A stretch of DNA of 64,000 nt from Burkholderiales bacterium (GTDB taxonomy: Bacteria > Pseudomonadota > Gammaproteobacteria > Burkholderiales > Burkholderiaceae_C). Where the stretch lies: positions 55,971 to 119,970 of the forward strand of contig JAFKGE010000021.1 of the NCBI GenBank assembly GCA_017307865.1. Direction: 5' to 3'. Under the pieces are notes generated by a model. That model was not told the origin of the DNA. It worked only from the letters and a program-made list of their open reading frames with translations, and made no database searches. Numbering within the stretch: position 1 is the first letter of the stretch; each line of letters opens with the position of its first letter. A program made the position numbers and the translations under genes. Positions 30,422 to 39,028 of the stretch are shown here, one piece after another.

Positions 30422-30437
30422 ATAGCTTATATGCTAT
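30422..30437 (-). promoter_or_regulatory. Probable autoregulatory operator of the HigBA-like pair
   Basis: The sequence ATAGC-TTATAT-GCTAT is an inverted repeat centred about 18 bp upstream of the toxin GTG. The AT-rich middle could double as a -10 element. Its place fits an antitoxin operator, but binding is inferred. Confidence 0.45.
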
Positions 30438-30521
30438 TTTTTGGATCGGGCCATGCCGGCATCAAAGTCACAAGAACTCTGCGGAAACGGGGTTCAGCAC
30501 CAGCCCAGCGATCACAAACGG

Positions 30522-31496
30522 CTAGCCACCCGAAAGAACCTGAGCAAATACGCCGGCATCCACATTGCCCCCCGTCAGCGCCACGCCCACGCACTGGCCG
30601 CGCAGCGTGGCGCGTTCCTGCAGGGCGGCGGCCAGTGCCGCCGCGCCGGCACCTTCGGCCAGGTTGTGGGTGTCGGTGTACAGCGCGCGCATGGCGCCGG
30701 CCACCTCCTCGTCGCTCACCTGCACCACGTGGTCGAGCCCGGGCGCCAGCAGCGCCAGCGCGGCCGGGTCGGCTCGGCGCACCGCCATGCCGTCGGCCAG
30801 GCGCGCGGTGGCGGGCGCCTCGACCACGCGGCCGGCCGCCAGCGAATCGGCATAGGTGGTGGCGTGGCGGCTGACCACGCCGACGATGCGCGCCGCGTGG
30901 CCCAGCGCGGCCTTGGCGGCGATGGCGCCACAGGCGCCCGAGCCCAGGCCGATCGGCACGTAGGCGACCTGGAGCCGCGGCACGGCCTTGAAGAATTCCC
31001 ACCAGTAGGTCGCCACGCCGCTGACCAAATCCATGTGGAAGCTGGGCACCCGCAGCGCGCCGCGCTCTTCGGCCAGGCGCGCGGCGTGGTCGCTGCTTGC
31101 GGTGAAGTCCTCGCCGTGCTCGATCAGCTCGACCCCCAGCGCGCTCATGGCGGCGTTTTTCTCGACCGAGTTGCCGCGCGGCACGACGATGGTGCAGTGC
31201 ACGCCGTGCGTGCGCGCCGCCCAGCCGATGCTCTGGCCGTGGTTGCCGCGCGTGGCGCTGATGACTTCGCGCGGCAGCGCGCCGCGCCGTGCCAGCGCAT
31301 CGAAGAAGCTCAGCCCGCCGCGGATCTTGAAGGCGCCCACCGGCGTGTGGTTCTCGTGCTTGACCCAGCAGTCGGTGCCCAGGCGCTCGGACAGCAGGGC
31401 CCAGCGGTATTGCGGCGTGGGCGCGAAGTCGCGGTACACCACGGCGGCGGCGGCTTCGATCTCGGACAGGCTCGGAAGGCTTGGTTGTTCAGGCAT
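30522..31496 (-). CDS. Threonine/serine dehydratase-like PLP enzyme
   Basis: A 324-residue fold-type II PLP enzyme. The PLP lysine is in HTPVGAFKIRGGL, SATRGNHGQSIGWAAR binds the substrate carboxylate, and PIGLGSGACGAIAAK forms the phosphate-binding glycine loop. It lacks the C-terminal ACT-like regulatory domain of biosynthetic IlvA, so it is a short catabolic-type threonine/serine dehydratase or a related hydroxy-amino-acid ammonia-lyase. A repeat copy lies directly upstream, between it and the glyoxalase-like gene. Confidence 0.9.
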   Translation of the reverse strand: MPEQPSLPSLSEIEAAAAVVYRDFAPTPQYRWALLSERLGTDCWVKHENHTPVGAFKIRGGLSFFDALARRGALPREVISATRGNHGQSIGWAARTHGVHCTIVVPRGNSVEKNAAMSALGVELIEHGEDFTASSDHAARLAEERGALRVPSFHMDLVSGVATYWWEFFKAVPRLQVAYVPIGLGSGACGAIAAKAALGHAARIVGVVSRHATTYADSLAAGRVVEAPATARLADGMAVRRADPAALALLAPGLDHVVQVSDEEVAGAMRALYTDTHNLAEGAGAAALAAALQERATLRGQCVGVALTGGNVDAGVFAQVLSGG

Positions 31497-31507
31497 CGTT
31501 TGCTCTC

Positions 31508-31564
31508 GGATAAATAGCTGCTCGCGCTTGATTGGCGGGCGCCAGCAGTCGATTTGGCTTAAAA
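31508..31564 (-). repeat. Short dispersed repeat, copy 6
   Basis: On the minus strand: TTAAGCCAAATCGACTGC, TGGCGCCCGCCAATC, then AAGCGCGAGCAGCTATTTAT. This is one of the best-preserved copies. The TAA stop of the upstream glyoxalase-like gene (31559-31561) is formed by the first bases of the element. Confidence 0.75.
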
Positions 31565-32248
31565 ACCCGAATCGATCTCGACCAGCCCGCGCGGCGTCTG
31601 CAGCTGCGCGCAAATCGCCGCTGCGGCACCCGCCTCGACCACGACGCCCGGCACGCCGGCCGCCGCCAGCGCGCCCTGCAGCGCCGCCGCCCGCGGGTGC
31701 GCCAGCCGCAGTCCCTGCAGCGTGACGCCGCTGGCCGGCAGGCTGACCGCTGGGTGCACGGCGCCCCATTCGATCAGCGTGGGCGCGCAGCCGTCCAGCA
31801 AGCGCCGGCCGTCGGCGCGCACGGCGATCTGCCACTGCAGCAGGCCGCGCGGCGTCATGCGGCTGGCGGCCAGGATGTCGCCCACGTCCAGCCCCTGCGC
31901 GGCCCAGGCGGCGGCCGCCGCGGCCAGGTCGGGCACGCGCGCCACCCAGTGCGTCAGGCGTGGGCCGTGCGTGCGCACCGCCTCCTGCAGCGCGGCCTCG
32001 TCCATGCCGAACCAGCGCCGGCGCGTGGGCGCGGCGTCGGGGTTGACGGCGATGATTTCGAGATAGGCCAGCGGCCAGGCGGGCGAGGCCACGGCCAGCA
32101 GCCGGTTGTGGGTGCCGAACAGCGCATGCTCGCCGCCTGGTGCGGACGTGACGCCCAGCGTCGCCTCGCACCAGGCCACGCCCTGCGCCAGCGTGTCGGC
32201 CATGACGATCAGGTGATCGAGCGCCGCCGAAGAGAAGTCTGGGTTCAT
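31559..32248 (-). CDS. VOC/glyoxalase-like domain protein
   Basis: A 229-residue protein of the glyoxalase-like (PF13468-type) group. It begins LDHLIVMADTLAQGVAWCEATLGV, with GGEHALFGTHNRLL and YLEIIAVNPDA, the beta-alpha-beta modules of vicinal oxygen chelate proteins. Enzymatic activity cannot be assigned. It overlaps the dispersed repeat, which provides its stop codon. Divergent from the TauE/SafE gene. Confidence 0.82.
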   Translation of the reverse strand: MNPDFSSAALDHLIVMADTLAQGVAWCEATLGVTSAPGGEHALFGTHNRLLAVASPAWPLAYLEIIAVNPDAAPTRRRWFGMDEAALQEAVRTHGPRLTHWVARVPDLAAAAAAWAAQGLDVGDILAASRMTPRGLLQWQIAVRADGRRLLDGCAPTLIEWGAVHPAVSLPASGVTLQGLRLAHPRAAALQGALAAAGVPGVVVEAGAAAAICAQLQTPRGLVEIDSGF

Positions 32249-32371
32249 GCCCGCATCGTCGCAGATCGGGCCAGGGCGCGCACGGCGCGGGCTCATCTTC
32301 TCCCTGCGCATGAGCAAATCCCAAAAATGTCGTTTGCGTTGGCCGCGGCGCGCCCAACAATCGCCGCCACC

Positions 32372-33160
32372 ATGCAGGACCTGGTATTTGTTTTCGCGGG
32401 CTTTTTCGTCGGCTTCGTCGTCGCGCTGACGGGCGTGGGCGGCGGCTCGCTGATGACGCCGCTGCTCATCTTCGGCTTCGGCGTCACGCCCAACTTGGCC
32501 GTGGGCACCGACCTGCTGTTCGCCGCCGGCACCAAGCTGGGCGGCACGCTGCAGCTGGCGCGCCGCCAGCTGGTGCCCTGGCGCGTGGCCGGCCAGCTCA
32601 GCCTGGGCAGCATCCCGGCCGCGCTGCTCACCCTGGCCGTGCTGCGTCACCTGGGCCCGGCCGAGCCGGCGGTGCAGCGCGCCATCACGCTGACCCTGGG
32701 CGCGGCCTTGCTGCTGACGGCCGCGGCCACCTTCTACAAGGCCAACCTGGGCCACGCGCCCCAGCGCCAGCCCGCCGTCGCCGGCGTCGACCCGACGCGC
32801 GCGCGCCACCCGGCCCTGCCCATCGTGCTGGGCGCCGTCATCGGCAGCCTGGTCACGCTGACCTCGGTGGGCGCCGGCGCCATCGGCGTGGCGGTGCTGC
32901 TGCTGCTGTACCCGGCGCTGCCGCTGGCGCGCATCGTCGCCGCCGACATCGCCTACGCCGTGCCGCTGACGCTGGTGGCCGGCCTGGGCCATGCGGCCAT
33001 CGGCTCGGTGGACTGGGCGCTGCTGGGCCTGCTGCTGTGCGGCTCGCTGCCCGGCATCTGCGTCGGCACGCGCCTGGCCCAGCGTGTGCCACAGCGCGCG
33101 GTGCGCACCCTTTTGTCGCTGCTGCTGGCCTACGCGGGCAGCAAGCTCGTGCTCGCTTGA
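32372..33160 (+). CDS. Sulfite exporter TauE/SafE family protein
   Basis: A 262-residue membrane protein with about eight hydrophobic segments in two halves. The first half has FVVALTGVGGGSLMTPLLI and the second GSLVTLTSVGAGAIGVAVL, the paired repeats of the TauE/SafE family. It likely moves a sulfur oxyanion or organosulfonate across the inner membrane. It lies 13 bp before cysI, so it probably belongs to the sulfur-assimilation operon, perhaps releasing excess sulfite. Confidence 0.9.
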   Translation: MQDLVFVFAGFFVGFVVALTGVGGGSLMTPLLIFGFGVTPNLAVGTDLLFAAGTKLGGTLQLARRQLVPWRVAGQLSLGSIPAALLTLAVLRHLGPAEPAVQRAITLTLGAALLLTAAATFYKANLGHAPQRQPAVAGVDPTRARHPALPIVLGAVIGSLVTLTSVGAGAIGVAVLLLLYPALPLARIVAADIAYAVPLTLVAGLGHAAIGSVDWALLGLLLCGSLPGICVGTRLAQRVPQRAVRTLLSLLLAYAGSKLVLA

Positions 33161-33173
33161 GAACAACACTTCG

Positions 33174-34958
33174 ATGTACCAATACACCGCCTTCGACCAA
33201 GCCTTCGTGCGCCAGCGCGCCGAGCAGTTCCGCGACCAGATCGAGCGCTGGCAGCGCGGCGAGCTGAGCGAGGAGCAGCTGCTGCCGCTGCGCCTGCAAA
33301 ACGGCTGGTACATCCAGCGCTACGCCCCGATGGCGCGCATCGCCGTGCCTTACGGCGAGATCAGCAGCACCCAGCTGCGCATGCTGGCGCGCATCGCCCG
33401 CGACTACGACCGGCCCGACCCGGCCCTGCTGGCGCACGCCCAGGCCACGCAGGACGCGCTGCAGGCGGCCCAGCCCGGCCTGGCGCTGCAGGCGCCGCCG
33501 CTGCGCTACGGCTACGGCCACTTCACCACGCGCACCAACTGCCAGTTCAACTGGATTCCGCTGGTCAAGGCGCCCGAGGTGATGGCGCTGCTGGCCAGCG
33601 TGTCCATGCACGGCATCCAGACCAGCGGCAACGACATCCGCAACATCACCTGCGACGCCTGGGAGGGCATCGCCGAGGATGGCATCGTCGATTGCCGCCC
33701 GTTTGCCGAGATCACGCGCCAGTGGAGCTCGCTGCACCCCGAGTTCTCCTACCTGCCGCGCAAGTTCAAGATCGCCTTCAACGGCGCCGCCGAAGACCGC
33801 GCCGCCATCGGCTGGTACGACATCGGCCTGCAGGCGCTCAAGAGCGAGGCCGGCGCGGTCGGCTTTCGGGTGCTGGTGGGCGGCGGCATGGGGCGCACGC
33901 CCATCGTGGGCAGCGTGGTACGCGACTTTCTGCCGTGGGAGCAGCTGCTGAACTACATCGAGGCCATCGTGCGCGTGTACAACCGCTACGGCCGGCGCGA
34001 CAACAAGTGGAAGGCGCGCATCAAGATCCTGGTCAAGAGCGAGGGCCAAGGCTTCATCGACGCGGTGGAGCAGGAATACCGCGCCATCGTCGAGCAGGAC
34101 GGCGCGCCGCACACCATCACGCCCGCCGAGTTCGAGCGCGTGGCGCGCCACTTCGTGGTGCCCGAGCTGGTGCCCGCGGGCCGCCCCAGCCGCGTCGATC
34201 CGCAGGGCCAGCTGTATCAGCGCTGGCTCAAGCAGAACGTGCGCGGCCACCGGCTGGCGGGCATGAAGACCGTCACCCTGTCGTTCAAGCGCGTGGGTTT
34301 CAACCCCGGCGATGCCGATGGCGACACGCTGGAGGCGCTGGCGCGACTGGCCGAGGACTTTTCGGCCGGCGAGGCGCGTCTGACGCACGAGCAGAACCTG
34401 CTGCTGCCCTGGGTGTTCGCCGCCGACCTGCCGGCGCTGTACGAGGCCGCGCGCCAGCTGGGCCTGGCGCAGCCCAACATCGGCCTCTTGACCGACATGA
34501 TCTCCTGCCCCGGCGGCGACTTCTGCTCGCTGGCCAATGCGCGCTCGCTGCACATCGCCGCCGCGCTGACCGAACGCTACCAGGACCTGGACGAGCTGTT
34601 CGACCTCGGCCCCATCGACATCCACATGAGCGGCTGCATCAACAGCTGCGGCCACCACCACAGCGGTCACATCGGCATCCTGGGCGTCGACAAGGACGGC
34701 AAGGAGTGGTATCAGGTCACGCTGGGCGGGGCCGACGGCACCCGGCTGTCCGGCCCGGCCATCGGCGGCAAGGTGGTCGGCCCCTCGTTCTCTGCCGCCG
34801 AGGTGCCCGACGTGATCGAGGCGCTGCTCGACACCTTCCGCGCGCTGCGCCAGCCGGGTGAGCTGTTCATCGACGCGCTGCGCCGCATCGGCCACGAGCC
34901 CTTCAAGCAGGCCGCCAACGGCGCGCGCCACCCCAAGCCCGAAGCCCTTTTGATCTGA
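33174..34958 (+). CDS. cysI: Sulfite reductase hemoprotein (nitrite/sulfite reductase family)
   Basis: A 594-residue sirohaem/[4Fe-4S] reductase. The cluster and sirohaem cysteines are 445 and 451 (CPGGDFC) and 488 and 492 (CINSC), the standard C-x5-C...C-x3-C spacing. The N-terminal half has FTTRTNCQFNWIPL with substrate-binding arginines. It reduces sulfite to sulfide with six electrons. No CysJ flavoprotein gene is nearby; the ferredoxin and ferredoxin reductase genes downstream suggest a ferredoxin-type donor. Confidence 0.93.
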   Translation: MYQYTAFDQAFVRQRAEQFRDQIERWQRGELSEEQLLPLRLQNGWYIQRYAPMARIAVPYGEISSTQLRMLARIARDYDRPDPALLAHAQATQDALQAAQPGLALQAPPLRYGYGHFTTRTNCQFNWIPLVKAPEVMALLASVSMHGIQTSGNDIRNITCDAWEGIAEDGIVDCRPFAEITRQWSSLHPEFSYLPRKFKIAFNGAAEDRAAIGWYDIGLQALKSEAGAVGFRVLVGGGMGRTPIVGSVVRDFLPWEQLLNYIEAIVRVYNRYGRRDNKWKARIKILVKSEGQGFIDAVEQEYRAIVEQDGAPHTITPAEFERVARHFVVPELVPAGRPSRVDPQGQLYQRWLKQNVRGHRLAGMKTVTLSFKRVGFNPGDADGDTLEALARLAEDFSAGEARLTHEQNLLLPWVFAADLPALYEAARQLGLAQPNIGLLTDMISCPGGDFCSLANARSLHIAAALTERYQDLDELFDLGPIDIHMSGCINSCGHHHSGHIGILGVDKDGKEWYQVTLGGADGTRLSGPAIGGKVVGPSFSAAEVPDVIEALLDTFRALRQPGELFIDALRRIGHEPFKQAANGARHPKPEALLI

Positions 34959-34967
34959 AAGCCCGCC

Positions 34968-35387
34968 ATGCAAATCATTGCCCACGACCACGCGACGGCC
35001 GACCAGGCCCAAGCCACCGTGCTGCCCATCGCCAACGACGCCGAGCTGGCCGAGCTGGTGGCCGGCGGCGCGCTGCAGGGCGTGCAGCGCGTCGAGCTGC
35101 ACTTTCCCAAGTTCACCGACGGCCGCGCCTACACCCAGGCCGTGCTGCTGCGCCGGCGCTACCAGTTCGCGGGCGACATCCGCGCCACCGGCGACGTGCT
35201 GATCGACCAGCTGGTGCACATGCAGCGCAGCGGCTTTTCCAGCGCCGTGCTGGCGCCGGGGGTCGACGCCTCGGCCGCGCAGCGCCAGTTCGATCGCTTC
35301 GCCGACTTCTACCAGGGCGACGTGCTGGAGCCGCGCCCGCTGTTCGCCCGCCTGGCGCAGGCCGAAGCCTTGCTGGAGGCGGCATGA
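34968..35387 (+). CDS. DUF934 protein of the sulfite reductase operon
   Basis: A 139-residue protein with RVELHFPKFTDGRAYTQAVLLRRR and a later FSSAVLAPGVDAS, the DUF934 signature. Such genes almost always sit between cysI and cysH in proteobacteria that lack cysJ, and the product is thought to help sulfite reduction. It starts nine bases after the cysI stop and ends with an ATGA overlap with cysH. Function is inferred from context only. Confidence 0.88.
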   Translation: MQIIAHDHATADQAQATVLPIANDAELAELVAGGALQGVQRVELHFPKFTDGRAYTQAVLLRRRYQFAGDIRATGDVLIDQLVHMQRSGFSSAVLAPGVDASAAQRQFDRFADFYQGDVLEPRPLFARLAQAEALLEAA

Positions 35388-36163
35388 ACGCGCGAGCAAG
35401 CATCAGCGCCCTGCGCAAGAAGGCCCCCAGCTCCGCCGTCGAGCTGTACGCCAAGCCCTCGCCCGACTACGCCGGCAAGCTGGCGCACGCCCGCCTGCTG
35501 CTGCGCGAAGCGGCCGAGCTGGGCGAAGTGACCCAGGCCAACAGCCTGGGCGTGGAAGACATGGTGATCAGCCACCTCATCAACGCGCTGGCCCTGCCCA
35601 TTCCCATCTTCGTGCTCGACACCGGCCGCCTGCACACCGAGACCCTGGCCCTGCTCGAGCGCCTGCAGGCGCACTCGCGCGCGCCGGTGCACGTTTATCG
35701 CCCGCGGCCCGAGACGGTGCGCGACTACATCCGCGCGCACGGGCAGGACGCCATCTACGAGAGCATCGACCTGCGCCAGCAGTGCTGCGCCATCCGCAAG
35801 CTGGAGCCGCTGGCGCGCGCGCTGGAGGGCAAGGCCGGCTGGATCACCGGCCTGCGCCGCGAGCAGTCGGACGCGCGCGCCCAGGTGCCGGCGGTGGACC
35901 GCAGCGAGGCGCGCGTCAAGTTCAACCCGCTGGCCGACTGGACGCAGGGCGACGTGTGGCACTACGTGGCCGAGCACGGCGTGGACACCAACCCGCTGCA
36001 CGACCAGTTCTACCCCAGCATCGGCTGCGCGCCCTGCACCCGCGCCATCACCCCGGGCGAGGACATCCGCGCCGGCCGCTGGTGGTGGGAAGAAGAGAGC
36101 GCGAAGGAATGCGGCTTGCACGTCAAAGCCCCCTCTCCCGCTGGCGGGAGAGGGCTGGGGTGA
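35384..36163 (+). CDS. cysH: Adenylylsulfate (APS) reductase, cluster-containing type
   Basis: A 259-residue reductase. It contains the cysteine pair 134-135 (QQCCAIRK) and CAPC at 215-218, the four ligands of the [4Fe-4S] cluster found in APS reductases and absent from PAPS reductases of E. coli type. GWITGLRREQSDAR and the N-terminal NSLGVEDMVI loop bind substrate. So the pathway goes APS to sulfite without a PAPS step; no cysC is present. The last 12 residues (KAPSPAGGRGLG) are encoded by a C/T-rich intergenic repeat, so the native C-terminus has been replaced or extended. Confidence 0.92.
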   Translation: MNARASISALRKKAPSSAVELYAKPSPDYAGKLAHARLLLREAAELGEVTQANSLGVEDMVISHLINALALPIPIFVLDTGRLHTETLALLERLQAHSRAPVHVYRPRPETVRDYIRAHGQDAIYESIDLRQQCCAIRKLEPLARALEGKAGWITGLRREQSDARAQVPAVDRSEARVKFNPLADWTQGDVWHYVAEHGVDTNPLHDQFYPSIGCAPCTRAITPGEDIRAGRWWWEEESAKECGLHVKAPSPAGGRGLG

Positions 36164-36238
36164 GGGTGGGCTCGCCATGCGCAGCGCCAGTGCACCCCCT
36201 CACCCCCACCCTCTCCCCCAAGGGGGCGAGGGAGCCAA
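36125..36238. repeat. C/T-rich intergenic inverted repeat
   Basis: The segment holds a hairpin CCTCTCCCGC-TG-GCGGGAGAGG followed by CTGGGGTGAGGG, then after about 35 bases a reverse-oriented half CCCTCACCCCCACCCTCTCC with CCCCCAAGGGGG. Sequences of this type are widespread in GC-rich proteobacterial intergenic DNA. Here it starts inside the cysH coding frame and fills the cysH-cysD gap. Confidence 0.75.
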
Positions 36239-36262
36239 AACCAAACTGACCGAAAGAAACAA

Positions 36263-37195
36263 ATGAACGCCCGTGTCGACCCGCACGTCCTGACCCGCCT
36301 GAGCAACCGCCACCTCGACGCGCTGGAGGAAGAAACCATCTTCATCCTGCGCGAGGTGGCCGCCGCCTTCGAGCGCCCAGCGCTGCTGTTTTCGGGCGGC
36401 AAGGATTCGCTGGTGATGCTGCGCTGTGCCGAAAAAGCCTTCGGCGCCGGGCGCATTCCGTTTCCGCTGCTGATGATCGACACCGGCCACAACTTTCCCG
36501 AGGTGACGGCCTTTCGCGACCGGCGCGCGCAGGAGCTGGGCGCCGAGCTGATCGTGCGCCACGTCGAGGACTCGATGGCGCGCGGCACGGTGCGCCTGGC
36601 CCGGCCCGACGAGCCGCGCAACCCGCACCAGGCCGTCACGCTGCTGGAGGCGATCGAGGAGCTGCGCTTCGACGCGCTGATCGGCGGCGCGCGCCGCGAC
36701 GAGGAAAAGGCGCGCGCCAAGGAGCGCATCTTCAGCCACCGCGACGGCTTCGGCCAGTGGCAGCCCAAGGCCCAGCGCCCCGAGCTGTGGACCCTGTTCA
36801 ACACCCGGCTGCATCCGGGCGAGCACTTTCGCGTCTTCCCCATCAGCAACTGGACCGAGCTGGACGTGTGGCAATACATCGCGCGCGAGCACGTGGCGCT
36901 GCCGGCGCTGTACTACGCGCACCGGCGCGAGGTGGTCGAGCGCCGGGGCCTGCTGGTGCCGGTCACGCCGCTCACCCCGCTCAAGCCCGGCGAGCGCAGC
37001 GAGACGCGCACCGTGCGCTTTCGCACCGTGGGCGACATCACCTGCACCTGCCCGGTCGAAAGCGCCGCCGCCAGTGCGGCCGAGATCGTGATCGAGACCC
37101 TGGCCGCCGAGGTGAGCGAGCGCGGCGCCACGCGCATGGACGACAAGACCTCGGACGCCTCGATGGAAAAGCGCAAGAAGGAAGGCTATTTCTAA
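36263..37195 (+). CDS. cysD: Sulfate adenylyltransferase small subunit
   Basis: A 310-residue N-type ATP pyrophosphatase. The PP-loop is LLFSGGKDSLVML; DTGHNFPEV, GGARRDEEKARAKER and ISNWTELDVWQYI are family hallmarks. It forms APS from ATP and sulfate, driven by the GTPase CysN. The frame ends close to an inverted-repeat block that separates it from cysN by 136 bp, more than usual for a cysDN pair. Confidence 0.96.
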   Translation: MNARVDPHVLTRLSNRHLDALEEETIFILREVAAAFERPALLFSGGKDSLVMLRCAEKAFGAGRIPFPLLMIDTGHNFPEVTAFRDRRAQELGAELIVRHVEDSMARGTVRLARPDEPRNPHQAVTLLEAIEELRFDALIGGARRDEEKARAKERIFSHRDGFGQWQPKAQRPELWTLFNTRLHPGEHFRVFPISNWTELDVWQYIAREHVALPALYYAHRREVVERRGLLVPVTPLTPLKPGERSETRTVRFRTVGDITCTCPVESAAASAAEIVIETLAAEVSERGATRMDDKTSDASMEKRKKEGYF

Positions 37196-37202
37196 GCGCC
37201 GG

Positions 37203-37318
37203 AAAACCGAACGCAGAGGACGCAAAGGAATCGCAAAGAGCGCAAAAGAAACCCAAAGACTGAATTGATTTTTTTGCGTCCTCTGCGTGATTTTTGCGTC
37301 CTCTGCGTTCGGCTGTTT
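37203..37318. repeat. CGCAGAG-type inverted repeat between cysD and cysN
   Basis: The left part has CCGAACGCAGAGGACGCAAA and GGAATCGCAAAGAGCGCAAA; the right part has TTGCGTCCTCTGCGT twice, the last followed by TCGGCTG. The arms are inverted copies of one another, so the RNA would fold into a long hairpin. A second copy of this family lies at 44726-44914. Confidence 0.8.
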
Positions 37319-37331
37319 TTCTTCATACATC

Positions 37332-38645
37332 ATGACAACTACCACATTGATAGCTTCTCGCGCTGATCCAGCAAGCGTCACAAGCCAATTTGATTCCGAA
37401 TCCGCGCTGCGCTTCATCACCTGCGGCAGCGTGGACGACGGCAAGAGCACGCTCATCGGTCGCCTGCTGGTGGACAGCCGCTCGGTGCTGCAGGACCAGC
37501 TGGCGGGGGTGCAGCGCGGCGGCGCGCCCGACCTGGCGCTGCTGACCGACGGCCTGGCGGCCGAGCGCGAACAGGGCATCACCATCGACGTGGCCTGGCG
37601 CTACTTCGCCACCGCGCGGCGCAAGTTCATCATCGGCGACGCGCCCGGCCACGAGCAGTACACGCGCAACATGGTCACCGCCGCCTCGGGCGCCGACGCC
37701 GCCGTGGTTCTGGTGGACGCCACCAAGCTCGACGTGGCGGCGGCCGACATCGCTCTGCTGGCGCAAACGCGCCGCCACGCCCTGCTGGCCGCGCTGCTGC
37801 GCGTGCCCTCGCTGGTGTTCGCCGTCAACAAGCTGGACGCGGTGCCCGACGCCGCCAGCGCCTTCGCGCGCATCCGCGCCGCCCTGCAGGCCTTCGCGCA
37901 GGAGGCCGGGCTGGCCGTGCGCGCCATCGTGCCGATCTCGGCCCTGCAGGGCTGGAACGTGGTCGAACCGCGCGCCGACTGGTGCGACTATCGCGGCCCC
38001 AGCCTGCTGGCGCTGCTGGAAGACCTGCCCGTCGCCGCGGCACCGGTGGACGAGCCCTTCGCCCTGCCGGTGCAGTGGGTGGAAAAGCCCAGCGCGCAGA
38101 CCGAGATCGCCCAGGGCCGGCGCGTGTTCTGGGGCCGCGTGGCCGCCGGCGCGGTGGCGCCGGGCCAGGCCGTGACGGTGCTGCCCGGCGGCCAAAGCGC
38201 CACCGTGATGCAGGTGCTGGACCACGTGCGCCAGGGCGGCAGCGGGCGCGCCGGCGCCAGCGTCGGCCTGGTGCTGGACCGCGAGCTCGACATCTCGCGC
38301 GGCGACTGGCTGCTGGCGCCGGGCGCGCACCCGCCCGCGCGCGAGATCGAGGCCACCGTCGCCTGGCTGGACGACGAGCCGCTGACCGCCCAGCGCGTGT
38401 ACTGGGCGCTGCACGGCCACCGCTGGGTCAAGGCGCGCGTCACCCACATCGCGCATCGCCTCAACGTCGACACCCTGGCCGAGGAAGAGGCCAGCGAGCT
38501 GGCGCCCAACGCCATCGGCCACGTCACGCTGGCGCTGCAGGAGCCCCTGGCCGTGCGGCCCTACACCGCTTCGCGCGCGCTGGGCGCGCTGGTGCTGGTC
38601 GACACCGCCACGCACCGCACCGCGGCCGCCGTGCTCGTCCGCTGA
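37332..38645 (+). CDS. cysN: Sulfate adenylyltransferase large subunit (GTPase)
   Basis: A 437-residue EF-Tu-like GTPase. Motifs: [15 protein letters not shown] (P loop), [12 protein letters not shown] (G3) and VNKLDAV (G4), then beta-barrel domains. It couples GTP hydrolysis to sulfate adenylylation by CysD. Residues about 6-21 ([16 protein letters not shown]) are encoded by a copy of the short dispersed repeat read antisense, before the conserved [15 protein letters not shown]. An open frame reaches back to 37287 through repeat DNA; I reject that start. Confidence 0.94.
   Translation: MTTTTLIASRADPASVTSQFDSESALRFITCGSVDDGKSTLIGRLLVDSRSVLQDQLAGVQRGGAPDLALLTDGLAAEREQGITIDVAWRYFATARRKFIIGDAPGHEQYTRNMVTAASGADAAVVLVDATKLDVAAADIALLAQTRRHALLAALLRVPSLVFAVNKLDAVPDAASAFARIRAALQAFAQEAGLAVRAIVPISALQGWNVVEPRADWCDYRGPSLLALLEDLPVAAAPVDEPFALPVQWVEKPSAQTEIAQGRRVFWGRVAAGAVAPGQAVTVLPGGQSATVMQVLDHVRQGGSGRAGASVGLVLDRELDISRGDWLLAPGAHPPAREIEATVAWLDDEPLTAQRVYWALHGHRWVKARVTHIAHRLNVDTLAEEEASELAPNAIGHVTLALQEPLAVRPYTASRALGALVLVDTATHRTAAAVLVR
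37347..37395 (-). repeat. Short dispersed repeat, copy 7 (inside cysN 5' end)
   Basis: On the minus strand: AATCAAATTGGCTTGTGACG, CTTGCTGGATC, then AGCGCGAGAAGCTATCAATG. The gene reads the opposite strand, in the same frame relative to the element as dsbD does with copy 3. Confidence 0.65.
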
Positions 38646-38667
38646 ATTCATCCAATTTGCTGTACCC

Positions 38668-38994
38668 ATGACCCACGTTGTTTCCGAAGCCTGCATCCGC
38701 TGCAAATACACCGACTGCGTCGAGGTGTGCCCCGTCGACTGCTTTCACGAGGGCGCCAACTTCCTCACCATCGACCCCGACGAGTGCATCGACTGCGCCG
38801 TCTGCATCCCCGAGTGCCCGGTCAACGCCATCTTTGCCGAGGAAGACCTGCCCAAGGACCAGCGGCACATGCTGGCGCTGAACGCCGAGCTGGTGCAGCT
38901 GGGCTGGCCCGTCATCAGCCGGCGCAAGGACGCCCTGCCCGACGCCGAGGACTGGAAAGACAAGGCCGGCAAGCTGGCCGAACTGGCGCGCTGA
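38668..38994 (+). CDS. fdxA: FdxA-type ferredoxin
   Basis: A 108-residue 7Fe-type ferredoxin. The N-terminal cysteine set ([19 protein letters not shown]) and [16 protein letters not shown] give one [3Fe-4S] and one [4Fe-4S] cluster. The C-terminal about 45 residues form the usual helical extension ([24 protein letters not shown]). Its place between cysN and a ferredoxin reductase suggests that it carries electrons to sulfite reductase; in other genomes fdxA has broader roles. Confidence 0.93.
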   Translation: MTHVVSEACIRCKYTDCVEVCPVDCFHEGANFLTIDPDECIDCAVCIPECPVNAIFAEEDLPKDQRHMLALNAELVQLGWPVISRRKDALPDAEDWKDKAGKLAELAR

Positions 38995-39028
38995 ACCCGC
39001 GCCGCACCCCGACACCCCAAGGAATCCC

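Noticed and set aside
37287..37331. Earlier start for CysN
   Set aside because: The added residues come from the CGCAGAG-type repeat; the ATG at 37332 fits better.
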